Assembly (NCBI GenBank): GCA_040357565.1
Contig: JBDODJ010000056.1
Strand: one strand, 5' to 3'
From: Cercozoa sp. M6MM
Lineage: Eukaryota > Endomyxa: Ascetosporea
DNA: 64,000 bases
A program made the position numbers and the translations under genes. Shown piece after piece: positions 11,466 through 22,614 of this stretch. The notes below the pieces were generated by a model. That model was not told where the DNA came from. It worked only from the letters and a program-made list of their open reading frames with translations, and did not search any database. Position 1 is the first letter of the stretch; every line of letters begins with the position of its first letter.

Positions 11466-13865
11466 GTGCCTCAGTCCCTATCACACTCAAGATACGCTGT
11501 CACGCCACAGGCCAACAGTAGCCGGTTGCCGGAAAAATACTGTACAGTAAATACTGTACGGTGTGAGCAGTGCAAGCAGCTCGTGCAGTACAAGTACAAC
11601 CCCACGATGTATTCGGTAGATCCCTTGATCATTCAGCAGCATTTTTGCGTGGCCACCGATCAAAAATCTACTCTTTTTTATGGCCGACAGGCATATCTTG
11701 GACGCCACGCACAGCGCCGTCTCAAGGGCACTTTGATCGTGGACAACCCTTTCACCGGTAATTCTGGTGCGATGTGTGCTGGTGCTTGTACATGTAGCGA
11801 CGTTGTGCATCTGTTCCTGAAGGTGGTGTCGCTTGCAAGGTTGCCTTACCCTCTGACGAAGGATGTGTCAGGTATCATATTACCTCCTTTCCCTTTACCC
11901 CTTTACCTCCTTTGCCCCTTACCCCTCCTCGGGTGTCTGCAGTGCCGTGCAAGACTCGCACCGCGCGTTTAAGTCATGGCGCACCGTACCCTTGCAGGAC
12001 AGAATGGCTCTCGTGGACCGATTCATCGACAGACTGTCGGCTAACACGGACTCGATCGCCAGCGACGTCTCTCGAATGATGGGCAAGCCGTATCACCACG
12101 CACAGGGCGAGGTGAAAAATGCCGTCGCGCGTGCCAAGTATCTGCTCTCCGTGGCGCAAACTTCCCTCGCCGACCAGGTGCTGTTTAATACCTCAAGAAT
12201 CTCGACTATAGGACTACCCCAACACAGGTGATAGCCCAGAGTAAGACAGGCGTGCGCACGATACGAAAAGAGCCGGTCGGTGTCGTTGCAGTGTTGTCGC
12301 CTTGGAACTACCCACTACTGTGCACTGTGAATGTCCTGGTTCCTGCCATCCTTGCTGGTACAGTACGATCCCTGTGTCCGTTGGTGCACATAGTGTTTGA
12401 GCCACTCAGGCAACGCCGTTCTCGTGAAGCACAGCGAGCGATCGCCGCTCGTGGCGGAGCACTTTGCCACTGCGTTCAAGCAAGCGGGCGCGCCGGACTT
12501 CCTGGTGCAACCACTGCACGCGACGCAAGAGCAACTGCACGCCAAGGTGCTCACGGATCCGCTTGTTGGCTACGTTGCCTTTACTGGTTCGGTCCAAGGT
12601 ACAGCAGGAATAGGTTGACGCAGCAGGGGTGTCACAAACATGACATGTGAACAGGAGGTCGTGCTGTCTACGAAACAGTGGCCTCGCGACACCCGTTCTT
12701 CTGCGACGTGGGACTCGAACTCGGTGGAAACGGTAGCTCTGTCTAATTTGTCGTTATTCGGACACTTTCAGTGAATCGTTCTAACTGTACTGTATTTGCA
12801 GACGCGGCCTACGTCGCTTGTGATGCGAACGTCAAGGAGGCCGCTGCCGGCATCGCCGAAGGCGGTTTCTTCAACGCAGGCCAGTCCTGCTGCGCTGTCG
12901 AACGTGTCTTTGCACACGCATCAGTGTGCCTCTATTTTACTTAACCCCTCCTTTTATTTCCTCAATGAGATACACTATTTGCATGCAGCTACGACGAGTT
13001 GCTTCGCGAGCTGCAGTTACACGCGGAGGCGCAGGTGCTGGGCGACCCTCTGGAAGCTTCGACTACGATGGGCCCTCTAGCGCAGCCTCATCGTACGTGA
13101 CCCTGCTCTCCCTTGCGTATCAATGTCATATGTGTAGACGCCGAGCACGTGCAAGCCCACGTCGATGATGCCGTTAAGAAAGGTGCACGTGTCTTGTGCG
13201 GCGGCCATGCGCGCGGACGTTTTTTTGAACCCACCGTTCTTGCTGGTACAGGTGGACCTTACCTGTGTATCTGTACAATGATGTCTGTACAGATGCGACG
13301 CCGGAGATGCGTGTCATGCGCGAGGAGACCTTCGGGCCGCTGCTACCAGTGATGCGTGTCTCGTGTTACGCCGATGCGCTTGAGCTGGTACCTTGTGCCA
13401 ACTGGTACACTGGTTCCTCTCCTCCCTCTTTATTGATCGGTGAACACAATAGATCAACGATTGCACACTCGGCCTTACTGCGTCAATTTGGACGGAGGGT
13501 ACATCCTCCCAGTAGTCACAGTTAATTTATGATTTCTAGTTTGTGTAGATGCGAAAAAGGCGGACAACTTCGCGCGCGATGTTTCCGTCGGCACTGTCGT
13601 ACATTTTGTTTTACTTCACTCAAGAGCTATGGCATTCTCTAACTGTGCAGTTTCAAAACGGATGCGATAACCCGCACCCGTCGCTGCCGTGGAGTGGTAC
13701 TTCGCTCGCTAAGGTTTGGTTTGAGTTTGTCACCCTGATATGTCACCTGGTGCAGGACGACGCGAGTCCGGCAAGGGCCTGTCCCTCAGTCACCTGGTGT
13801 TCGATTCTGTGACTGCGCCCAAGTCACTCAACCTCCGACGCTCCCTGATGTCAACACCCGAATAG
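11466..13865 (+). CDS. NAD(P)-dependent aldehyde dehydrogenase
   Basis: About 14 exons give an aldehyde dehydrogenase in order: LIVDNPFTG, SHRAFKSWRTVPLQDRMALV, GVVAVLSPWNYP (cofactor binding), GYVAFTGSVQ with the catalytic glutamate in LELGGN, the cysteine in FFNAGQSCCAVER, EETFGPLLPVMRV, and near the end VSVGTV, FQNGCDNPHPSLPWSG and ESGKGLSLSHLVFDS. The last segments resemble fungal and plant enzymes of the broad succinate-semialdehyde/ALDH group. Eight of 13 donors begin GTAC. The start is uncertain: MYSVDPLI at 11607 is an alternative. The final residues (RRSLMSTPE, stop at 13863) may already be retrotransposon sequence, so the original end may be slightly different. The enzyme should be active as far as visible residues tell. 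Confidence 0.9.
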
Positions 13866-15092
13866 GGATGGAAGATGATGACGTCAGCTGACAGTGTCAT
13901 CTCAACACAATCTACAATATCGGTCTACGATCACCAGCACTTCCTATACAGCGACCACCATGCTGTTATGGTCACAGTGGAACGAGCAGTGCGTAAACCA
14001 AATACGTCATACGGAGGAAGAACTACAAAAAGATAGATCTCCGCCCCAAAAGTACACAGAACATGAAACTTATTAAGGAACTGAAAAACAAAAATGAAGA
14101 TGCATCTGGACTCGAAGCACTCCTCATAAACATGAGAAAACAGCTCAGACAAAGCCTTCGCATTGATAAGCAAGCTCTATGGCATGAGAGAGTGGCCAGA
14201 CTGAACGCACACACAACAATCGGGGAGACCACTCGACTACTGAGAAACATCAAAGACACCCCCGTAAGGAGCAGTAACCACTGCACACAGTGTCGGATAC
14301 GCCGATGACTCATACGTCATAGTAAGGACAACAAAGAGATCAGACACGCAGGAAGCTTGTAAGCGCCTCTTGGACACAGCCACCACCTGGGCAAAACGCA
14401 ACGGCATGGAATTCGCACCCACAAAGACTCAGTTCATCCAAATGGGAAAGAAGACAATCAGAGACTTCAAAATCAGAATGAAAACACTGTCCCACGATAA
14501 CTAGAGAGAAGACATCGAGCAAGTAGACAAAATGAGAATTCTAGGTCTCCTCATAGACAGAAACCTGTCGTACGAGGCACACGCAGAGCAACTACACCAC
14601 AAAATCACTCGGAGGGTCAACACACTGAAAATACTGATATACACAAGGTTTGGACTCACACAATACCTAGCGGTACAGATATACAAAGCGTGGATACTGT
14701 CATGCGCTCGATACGGCATCGCGCTCTGGTGGCACAAAATTGGCAGCACAAAATGGAGGAGAAAACTCGAAATAACACAACGCACCGCCCTGAGGATATG
14801 CATGAGACTACCCACGAGCTCTCCTAATGAGGCAGTGTACACCATCACCGACACAGGAACAATCGGAGAGATGGCAGAACGGGCAGAAGCGACAGAACTA
14901 GACGCCTCTCTACTTGCAACCCGCTACCTGCACCAACCATGAAGTCGACTTCGGTGTCTGGGAACGTCAAAAAGGAGTTTTATGGTTCTACTCAAAGCGG
15001 GCGGTAGCCACGGCCAGGCTCTTGTGACCCACCCCGAACTGGCGCAGGGGAACTACAAAGTTGGTTTCCTAGAGACTCAACTAACTAACTAC
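13830..15092 (+). mobile_element. LINE retrotransposon, copy 1, internally deleted
   Basis: Only parts remain. The 5' part has the end of an apurinic-type endonuclease (YSDHHAVMVTVE near 13950) and a linker. The fingers and palm are missing: sequence jumps at about 14260 to the YADD region seen in copy 2, sharing GACACCCCCGTAA at the joint. The post-palm region (LGLLIDRNLSYEAHAEQLHH) is about 97 percent identical to copy 2. A second deletion near 14900 removes the end of the reading frame. The 3' untranslated region (from CTGCACCAACCATGAAG) ends in AACT repeats. Stops and shifts make it dead. The left junction overlaps the aldehyde dehydrogenase end; no target duplication was found. Confidence 0.85.
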
Positions 15093-15397
15093 TGTTTGGT
15101 TCGACCGACGTCCTTGGCGGCACGGAAGTCACCGCCAGTAGGGAAACCGTTTTGAAGTTCTCGATTGGCACCTTATTCTGCCAATCACAAATAAGCAGGA
15201 GGTCGAACAAAATAAAATAAAAGAAACAGTGCGTGCGCTATTCGCTCAAGGGCTCCGAGGTGCACTATAGTTGTGTGCATACTTTCTTTCAGCACAAAAC
15301 GCAGTGCACCGCACTTTAAATTGGTACTCGCGCACCCAATCATCTGCATATCTGTCTGTAAGTTTACGTTTGTTGCGCCGCTGGCACAGAGAAGAGC
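15093..15397. other. Intergenic region before cystinosin
   Basis: About 305 bp between the LINE copy and the cystinosin start. It contains a short inverted repeat (ATTGGCA ... TGCCAAT near 15164-15186). This may act as the cystinosin promoter, but no defined element is visible. Confidence 0.4.
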
Positions 15398-15967
15398 ATG
15401 CTAGAAGAGTTGTTTAGTGTCGGTGATGACAAGGACTACAAGTCAGAGGGCGTGCGTATCTTGTACGTTTGTTTTCGGCGTGTATTTTCGGTTCAACGAA
15501 AATGTGGTAATGGCAGCTCAATAGTGGCCGGTTGGACATTCTTTCTGTCATGGTCGATGTCGTTTTACCCGCAAGTACCTGACCTGTTGGTGTGCACGCA
15601 ATCATTGTGATGCTCATACCTGGGTGTAGGTGCTTTTGAACTGGCGACGCAAGTCGGTGGTTGGCTACTCGCTGGACTACCTGACGTACAACATTACGGG
15701 CTTTGTGGCATACTCGATCTACTGCGTCGTCACGATGATTCAGCAGAAGAGGTATGACGAGATCTCGCAGTCTGTGAAACCCAATGGTATAGTATCCCAT
15801 TTACCTTTTGTACCCTGCCATCCATCAGTATTTTTGTGTTTGTGTTTATTCTGCCGTTCAGACACTGCGTTCGCCGTGCATGCCGTCGCCGTGAACCTTT
15901 TCGTTGCTTTCCAGTACGTCACACTTATTGAAATCTTCCGCTATATCTATATATATATATATATGTA

Positions 15968-16021
<54 letters not shown>

Positions 16022-16521
16022 GCCTACTTGTCTTGAGCCGACGTGTTTGATTGATTGGTTGCTATCTGTGTGGAGCAGATGCATGATCTATGAGCGTGGC
16101 ACCCAGAAGGTGTCGCCAGCCTGTCGCAACAGCGTCATTTTGATCCTCGTCATTGCTGGCTACAATGTCCTGCTCGCCGTATCTTTGTCTCCAATCTTCT
16201 TCTTGTATGCTTTCCTTGAGTCTACCCTTCCCCTCGTTTCCAGGGCCTCGGCATTATGAAGTGGGCCGTGACGCCGGCCTCATCCCCCGGTGAGCTCAAC
16301 GTCGTCGAGTACTTTGGCTACGTTAAGACCTACATCACGTTCATCAAGTACGTGCCGCAAGCCATCCTCAACGTGCGCAAGAAGAACACGATCGGCTGGT
16401 CTATCCACATGATCTGGTTCGATGGCTTTGGTGGTGTCCTGGCCTTGGTACCTCTGCCTACCTTTTGCCTCTGCTTTTCTGTGTGTTTGTGTGTCTGTGT
16501 CTGTGTTTGTATCTGTGTGCC

Positions 16522-16569
<48 letters not shown>

Positions 16570-17298
16570 TGTGTCTGTGTCTGTGTCTGTGTCTGTGTCT
16601 GTGTCTGTGTCTGTGTCTGTGTNNNNNNNNNNTGTGTCTGTGTCTGTGTCTGTGTCTGTGTCTGTGTCTGTGTCTGTGTGTCTGTGTTTGTGATGTGTGT
16701 GTAGACACAGATGTCTGTATGTTTATGTGCGTTTTGTTTTCAAAATGAACAGTCGCAGCAGTTTTTGGACGCGTGGAACTACGACGACTGGACCGAGATC
16801 AGCACGAATATTCCGAAGCTGTTGATCTCGTTCCAGACGGTGTTCTTTGACTCGCTCTTCCTCATCCAGGTAGCTCTGTCCCTCTCTTATTGACTAATGA
16901 ACGAAAGCGGACAACGGGTATGTACCTGCTGCCTGCAGCACTACCTGCTCTACGCCAACAACAACAGACGTATCCTTGAGGAGGAGAAGCAGCGTGCCAT
17001 GTACGAAGATACTGACCTGCTGCAGCAGACGGCTGCGGATGCTGGTAGTGACGCTCCCAACTATATACAGACACCCTGTATACGATATCTGTGTGCACAA
17101 CACAGAGCAAGCGGAGGACGGCGATGAGGAAACCGCTCTGCTGGCAGGCCCTGCCTCGGATGACTACCAGGAGTTCACCGATCGCGAGGTATCTCCTTCC
17201 TCCGTCGTGCAGTGGTGTACTGCTGGCGCTTCTGGCATGCGTGTCTTTGTGTGCATGTCTTGATGTGGTGACAGGACCCGGAATCGACGGTCCAGTAG
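15398..17298 (+). CDS. CTNS: Cystinosin-like PQ-loop lysosomal cystine transporter
   Basis: About ten exons encode a seven-helix PQ-loop protein. The first PQ motif is in [12 protein letters not shown] joined to [20 protein letters not shown], followed by [14 protein letters not shown]. The second is in [20 protein letters not shown] and [12 protein letters not shown]. Later exons carry [20 protein letters not shown] and [19 protein letters not shown]. These match cystinosin, the proton-coupled exporter of cystine from lysosomes or vacuoles. The C-terminus is acidic and hydrophilic ([10 protein letters not shown] then DPESTVQ, stop 17296-17298); I see no clear GYDQL-type sorting motif. Two introns (about 15922-16079 and 16448-16752) are enlarged by GT-rich repeats, the second holding an assembly gap. 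Confidence 0.93.
15946..16020 (+). repeat. (TA)n(GT)n tract in cystinosin intron
   Basis: A TA run followed by about 26 GT units. GT is on the sense strand of the host gene. Confidence 0.95.
16478..16690 (+). repeat. (GT)n / (GTGTCT)n tract with gap
   Basis: Compound repeat in a cystinosin intron: GT units, then GTGTCT hexamers on both sides of the gap at 16623-16632. Its true length is unknown. Confidence 0.95.
16623..16632. other. Assembly gap (10 N)
   Basis: Placeholder gap inside a GT repeat of the cystinosin gene; true size unknown. Confidence 0.99.
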
Positions 17299-17462
17299 TC
17301 GGAGTCGGACGGACGCGGCTGCGTTGCGTCGCTGTCGTGTCGTATAGCGTTCCGTGCGCTCACGCGCTGCCGATGCCTCGATATTATCTTATCTGATCAT
17401 GATTTTCAGTTTCGTTTTGTTCGTTTGCGCACAGCACCAACCAGTGTGTTTGATCCGATCGG

Positions 17463-17500
17463 TGCCCAACTCGTTATGTTAGTTAGTTCAGCCTGCTAAG
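17463..17500 (-). mobile_element. LINE 3'-end remnant, antisense
   Basis: The reverse complement of this stretch matches the last part of the LINE 3' end: AGTTGGTTTC, then TTAG in place of CTAG, then AACTAACTAAC. About 35 bp are recognisable, with five or so mismatches. It lies 165 bp past the cystinosin stop. The rest of the element is absent or too diverged to see. Confidence 0.55.
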
Positions 17501-17980
17501 AAACCAACTTTTGATGTGAGATTGTCAATTTTAGTGTTGACAATCTTGCAACATCAGTGGAAGCCACTTGTTCTTGTGGTGCGGTATCCTCTTGTTACTG
17601 CACACTTTCAGTATTCATTGCTCTGACCCGTCCGCGTGGAGGTCATAATCCATGTCTCAAACAAGTTTGAAACTGGAGAGAAGTTTAAGAGTGTTTTGGC
17701 TTGGTACCTTGCTCTGAGACCAAACTACTGACTCAGTGGATTGCTGTTGCTGAGTGACGACTTACTGTAACTAACTGAATGATTTATTTAGTGTCTTCTT
17801 TCCCTTACTGATTAGGCCATTGAGCCGCAGTAACACTCTTCCGTATACGTACTCAACTCATTCGATTATGATTAACTTACGTCAAGCCTGAATGAATAAA
17901 CCAAGTGTGTCGTGCGCATCACAGGCGAGGAAAAAGTGACGAAAAATCTAAAGCACGATGGCGAAGGCGCAGGCTCGCCC
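17501..17980. other. Intergenic between convergent cystinosin and MAK16
   Basis: This is the shared 3' flank of two convergent genes. A short inverted repeat (GATTGTCAA ... TTGACAATC near 17521-17546) could form a hairpin. No reading frame or RNA gene is supported. Confidence 0.4.
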
Positions 17981-19684
17981 TTAATGCGACGCCACCTGTC
18001 GCTGTTGCGCGTCCTGCTCGTACTCGAACTCGTACTCGATCGTGCCAGAGCCGGATCCGCTGCCCTTCTTCCTGTCGCCTCGTCTATGCACGTAGAGCAC
18101 ATTTAAACATAGATACGTGGTTCAGAACAAGAAACGCAGAAGAGGTACCGACGTTTCTTCTGGCGCCGTTGCTCGCTCTCGTCGTCGCCTTCGTCGCTGC
18201 CGAGGGTAAACACACATACGCTACTGCGAAGGCGTATTCAAAGTATGCGAGTGTACCCACTGTCATCCTCGTCCTCTGAATCCGATGCCACACGCTTGCC
18301 TGCCATCCAAAGTGCAAACATAGACAGATACACAGACAGATACATAGACAGACACAGGGGGTCTGTTGGGGACAGAGAGGAATAAAGTCAGTGGTACCAA
18401 GCATGGCAAAGTGCGCCTTGTCGTGCAGTTCCTCGAGCTCGTCGTCGTCCGACAAAAACTCGTTCTCTTCGGCCGCAATGAACTCGACCTCCTCCCTGCA
18501 CATGAGTTACATCATCTAGGTATGATAAGGGGGCAAGGCAGATCAAAAGTGTTCATACTCGGACTCAGACTCCTCCTCAACCTCCTCCTGGTGCAGCGAG
18601 ATGCCGTGGTTCTGCACGCTCTCGTAGCTGCCTGTTGGCACAGATAGCCACCCGTAGATACATTAGTCTCGATGCATAGGGGGGGGGGGGGCACATGTCC
18701 CTTTGTACCCTCGTGGAGTCGCGTCAGGAGTTCCTTCTTGAGAGCAGTTGTGATCTTGGCCGCCTTGAGTGCCTGTATTAGATAGACCAGGGTTGATCGA
18801 CACAATGGCTGGGTGCAAAAGTTGAGGGAGTGACAGCAGGCACCTTGCGTTCGCGTGTACGGTCACGTCGCTCGTGCTTCTTTTGAATGGTGACCAACTT
18901 GACCTTGGACTTGAGACGCAACTGACGGGCACTACACGCAGACCATACAGGGTAGGTATAGCCATGGGGAGTACCTAAGAAAGCACAATGATAAGACAGG
19001 ATACCGAATGAGGTATTGATGAAGCTTAGTGAGACGCTGCTTGCACTTGTGCTGCAAGAACTTCGGCCAGTGCTCTAGATGCGAGCTAATCTGCTCGAGT
19101 GCCTGTGCGTAGTTGCGCTTCAGTCGCACCTACCGACACACAGTAGAGCGTACACACACGCACGAACGCACATACACACACATATAGACGCAGGACAATA
19201 AAACGGAAGGCACCTTTTGCCACAGGCGCGCGGGCTGGTGTGCGCGCTCTGGCGTCTTCATCATGAGGTACAGCACGCCCTGGTCCTCTCTCACCTAAGC
19301 ATGGATTCGTACAGTCAATTTGTCTTTGTACATGTGCAAGTTAGAAAGCATATACTGTGGCGTATTTCGCGTTCGCGAGCGGACACGCACGGCGTGCACA
19401 CAGGCCTTTACAGAAACACGGATTTCACAAACAGTTCCTCGAAGTGATTTGAGTAGATGGATGTCGGCACCTGTGACATTGTACTTGTTCTTGCAGAAGT
19501 CCTACACAGATAAGTCAGGAGTATGTGTTCATAAGAACATCGGGCATACCTGCGTCTTGATGCGGTCTCGGAAGGCGCAGTGGCCCTTGGAAATCACGCC
19601 CCAGATCACCTGTCCACAAGTGTATACTTGAAGAGGACATAACACCAAAACACACTGAGTTTAACGCACGTCGTCATTGTCCAT
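17981..19684 (-). CDS. MAK16: MAK16, ribosome biogenesis protein
   Basis: The protein begins MDNDD, then [79 protein letters not shown] and [20 protein letters not shown], which follows MAK16 step by step. The four cysteines of the N-terminal metal-binding region are present. A basic segment ([13 protein letters not shown]) and [18 protein letters not shown] helix follow, then acidic tracts ([39 protein letters not shown]) and a last exon with [17 protein letters not shown], the family's typical end. MAK16 acts in the nucleolus in 60S subunit assembly. A 50-bp exon at 19356-19405 is easy to miss. There are about eleven introns, several with GT-rich sense sequence. Confidence 0.93.
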
Positions 19685-19952
19685 GGTGGGTCGGGAGGCT
19701 CTTAACGCACGGTCACGATCACTCACGCGCCTACGCACCACTCAAAACTTTTATTTCTTTGTTTCGTCCATACAGACGAGATCACGCAAATTGTAGCCAC
19801 AGTTTGTCATCATCGTGAAGTTAGAGCAATCTGCATAGCGTTGAAGCGTCTTTAACGCTTTTACTGGTTTGTGGGATATTCTAAACTTCGGTTAGCCACC
19901 CAGAGGAGCAAAAAACGAAACGAAAAACTACTGGAGAAAGAGAGACGACGCA
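19685..19952. promoter_or_regulatory. Divergent promoter region, MAK16 / 89-residue gene
   Basis: Only 268 bp separate the two start codons, so both promoters must lie here or overlap. No TATA box stands out on either side. This is inferred from gene layout. Confidence 0.45.
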
Positions 19953-20333
19953 ATGACGCCGGTCGCTCTTCCGGAGTGGTTTCCGGTGCCCACCGGTGCC
20001 GTTCTGCAGGTTGAATTGCCTGATTGCGAAGTATTCGCCCTCACCTCGCGTAAACTTTAGTTGTTTTTTAACTTGACTACGTTGACTGGCAGTTGCATGT
20101 ACAGAGTCCCGGACGCGAGTGTGCACTGGCGCCCTGAAAGTCTGGGCCTACGGCAATGGAGCGCGACGCAGTTACTTGTTCTATGTAGGTACAGCAGTTC
20201 CACGCCTTCTGTGTTTCTTTGACCAAATCGGTATGTTTGTGCAGGCGATTGCTTCCGGTGCGAGCTTTCGCGCGAATTGAAAGTTTCGAAACTGTCGCGT
20301 CGCTCTTACGCTTTTCCACAACCGCGTAAATAA
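19953..20333 (+). CDS. Small conserved-looking protein of 89 residues
   Basis: Three exons with two introns (donors GTAAAC and GTACAG, acceptors TACAG and GTGCAG) read without a break from ATG 19953 to TAA 20331-20333. The protein starts MTPVALPEWFPVPTGAVLQV, continues with RVCTGALKVWAYGNGARRSY and ends RRSYAFPQPRK. It is basic toward the C-terminus and has no signal peptide or membrane segment. I do not recognise a family. Because all three exons stay in one frame with good splice sites, I consider the gene real. Confidence 0.6.
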
Positions 20334-20345
20334 TCTTTTTCTTTC

Positions 20346-22304
20346 TTGAGCAACTTCTTTGGATTGCGAACTCGCGCAGAAACTACATCGTATTTCGCGG
20401 TCTTGCTTGCGGAAGAAACGGAAGCTATCGACCAGGAGTTTTTTGAGTCATTTTTGGCCAATGCTGTCGATTATGTCGTACGTGTGTTTCTCATTCTTCA
20501 ATCGAAGGAGGATGAGTTACGTTGTCTTGCAGATTGCACACTTTACCAGCGATGAACACTGTGTGACAAGACTGACTCGTGTGTTTTTCGTTTGTTTCCG
20601 TCTTTTTGTTATGGGGAGGCATTTCACGTGTTTACAGTTGAAAGCACGAGTGAGAACACAATGGCCGTTTCTATCTCGTAACACATTATTCAGTCGTTAT
20701 TTTTTGCATATCATTCACATCGAGGTGACATAGAGCCAATCCAGAGCATGCATGTGTCTTGACGGTCGGTAAGAGAGCCTTTGTGCGCAGTAGGGTCATG
20801 TGTACTGATGTACTGATGTACTGGAACAACAGGCGTATTGTCGCCGGCATTGGCAGCACAGCAGGACCGCTTGTAACGTTTCTTGTGTTTTTAGTTCCAC
20901 GTGACTTATGTGTTTTGTTTACTGCAGAGCGGCACTTGGATTTCGAACAGCCTCGCTTGTGCTGAGGTGTCCTCTGTCGTGTCTACTCCGTCTGCACTTC
21001 ACGTTTTGTTGCTGTTGCTCAGTGCATCGAATGCGCTGGCACATGGCTTACATCGTGGCTCACAAATGTACGCGTCTCTTGCCCGAGCGTTCGGTGTCTT
21101 TCGTCTGCACTCACTGTCCGTCGTGTTCTCGTAGGGTCGGAGTTGGCATTCAGAAAGGAGCGGCATCTATCCGTGGTACAAGGGGCTTCGTTTGCGGAGA
21201 TTTGTTCTTTTCTAAGTCTACTCTGCACAGGCAAGGTTACACCGACCGACGAGCCCCGTCGACTCAGCGATACCACAAAGAGTCGAATTGCGACAGCGAA
21301 ATCCCTGTCTGCCTCGGCTGTTACGGTCAGGTATGCATTTATATATTAATAATTTGTGTGCGAGTGCATTTGTACATGTTTGTGTGCCAAGTGCTGCCCT
21401 CGTTTCTGGAGTCGTTGCAGGTACGTTCAGCTCTGTTTACGTACCTTTTGATTTGCCTGATGTGTTTGTGTCTGCTACTAACAGTGACAAGCGCACTGGC
21501 GTCCACTGCTGCTTCACGACTGCGAAGCAATCTGTACTGTTGAAACCTGAACTCAAAGAATGACGCACTGCGTTACCGCCTGAGTTTTTGAGTAGGGAAG
21601 GCGACAGTTCACCGTCGCCGCGTGCACAAGCTGCCAAAGGTGTCGTACTGTCTTCCTTTAATCTTGGGAAGGAATGGGTTGTCGGTCTGTAGCTGTGGCG
21701 CAGTCACTCGTTCTGGGTGTTGGCACGGTCTACGAGGTACCAAACGTTGTCAGCACTAAATGAATGCACACAGTGTTCGTGGTAGAGTGCGGCAGCGGCA
21801 GGCATTAACGTGCTGAAGGAGACTTCTGAGGCAACTGCTGATGTGTATCGTTCAGCGTTCACTTTGATTCCTCTTCCTGCGCCTCCGTTTTACTACTCTT
21901 TTGATTTAGCATCACACATAAGTACGGCGACGAGTACGGCACAGGTATGCCCCAACAGCCCTCTCTGCCCCTGTTGTGTTGATTACGATTATCACTGACA
22001 GCGGCCCGAGATGTCGGCAAGAGCGTCACCAATACTGCCACTGCTGCTGCTTGCTATCGGCATCTTGGTGGTACGATCTACCGATTGTACGGTCGAAAAG
22101 TAAAGTGAATGTGTGGCCGGTGCAGTGCGGGCCATGGCTAAAAGCGTCGCGAAGAAAACCGCGGTCGAGCTTTTGGAAAATGACGAGCACGAGGGTGATG
22201 CTCAGGCCGAGGAAAACGCCATTGCGAGCATTATGCAGGCTGCGAGCACTCGCCCCAGGCCAACTCAAACTGAGGCACCTCGCTTGCCCCCGCCTGACTA
22301 CTGA
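20346..22304 (+). CDS. Senescence/spartin-domain protein
   Basis: The 3' two thirds match the domain shared by plant ERD7/senescence proteins and animal spartin: RIVAGIGSTAG, GVGVGIQKGAASIRG, KVTPTDEPRRLSDTTKSRIA, TAKSLSASAVTVR, AALVSGVVAG, VTSALASTAASRLRS, VAQSLVLGVGTVYE, SAAAAGINVLKETSEATADV and ITHKYGDEYGTAARDVGKSV. A final exon (AMAKSVAKKTAVELLEND) ends in an acidic and Pro-rich tail with stop near 22304. Most proteins of this type bind lipid droplets or membranes through amphipathic helices. About 13 introns are short; seven donors start GTAC. The start is not fixed: frames near 20346-20730 are plausible first exons, but no N-terminal domain is recognised. Confidence 0.75.
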
Positions 22305-22614
22305 CCAACGCAACTGGACTGTTTGGACGCGGTCGTAGGTTGGATCCGGACACTCCCTGATAGTCGCATAATCTACTGCACGGTCACTATGATATTGCAC
22401 TTCTGTACCGTAGGTCAGATCCTGCCTACTACGATACGTAACTTAACTCCTCGAGTGTTTTTTAGAACTCGTAGGGCGATGCCGATTGATATGAGCTGCT
22501 CCATGACGTGGTTCGAGATAGATAGTCGTTAAGTCCGTCGGCATCAATGTTAGCGCGCTGACTAGACCCTTGTCGATCGGCTCTGGTATCTAAAGGAGCA
22601 GCACATTTATTGGG

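Noticed and set aside
16422..16748. Open frames coding long Val-Cys or Thr-His runs over GT/CA repeats (also at 31003-31410, 41489-41856, 48015-48690, 58018-58932, 60894-61466, 62647-63328)
   Set aside because: A GT or CA tract has no stop in any frame, so these frames arise automatically. They cross clear splice sites of the host genes.
20908..21543. Plus-strand 211-residue open frame read as one protein
   Set aside because: It runs through several good introns of the spartin-like gene; the domain match exists only after splicing in other frames.
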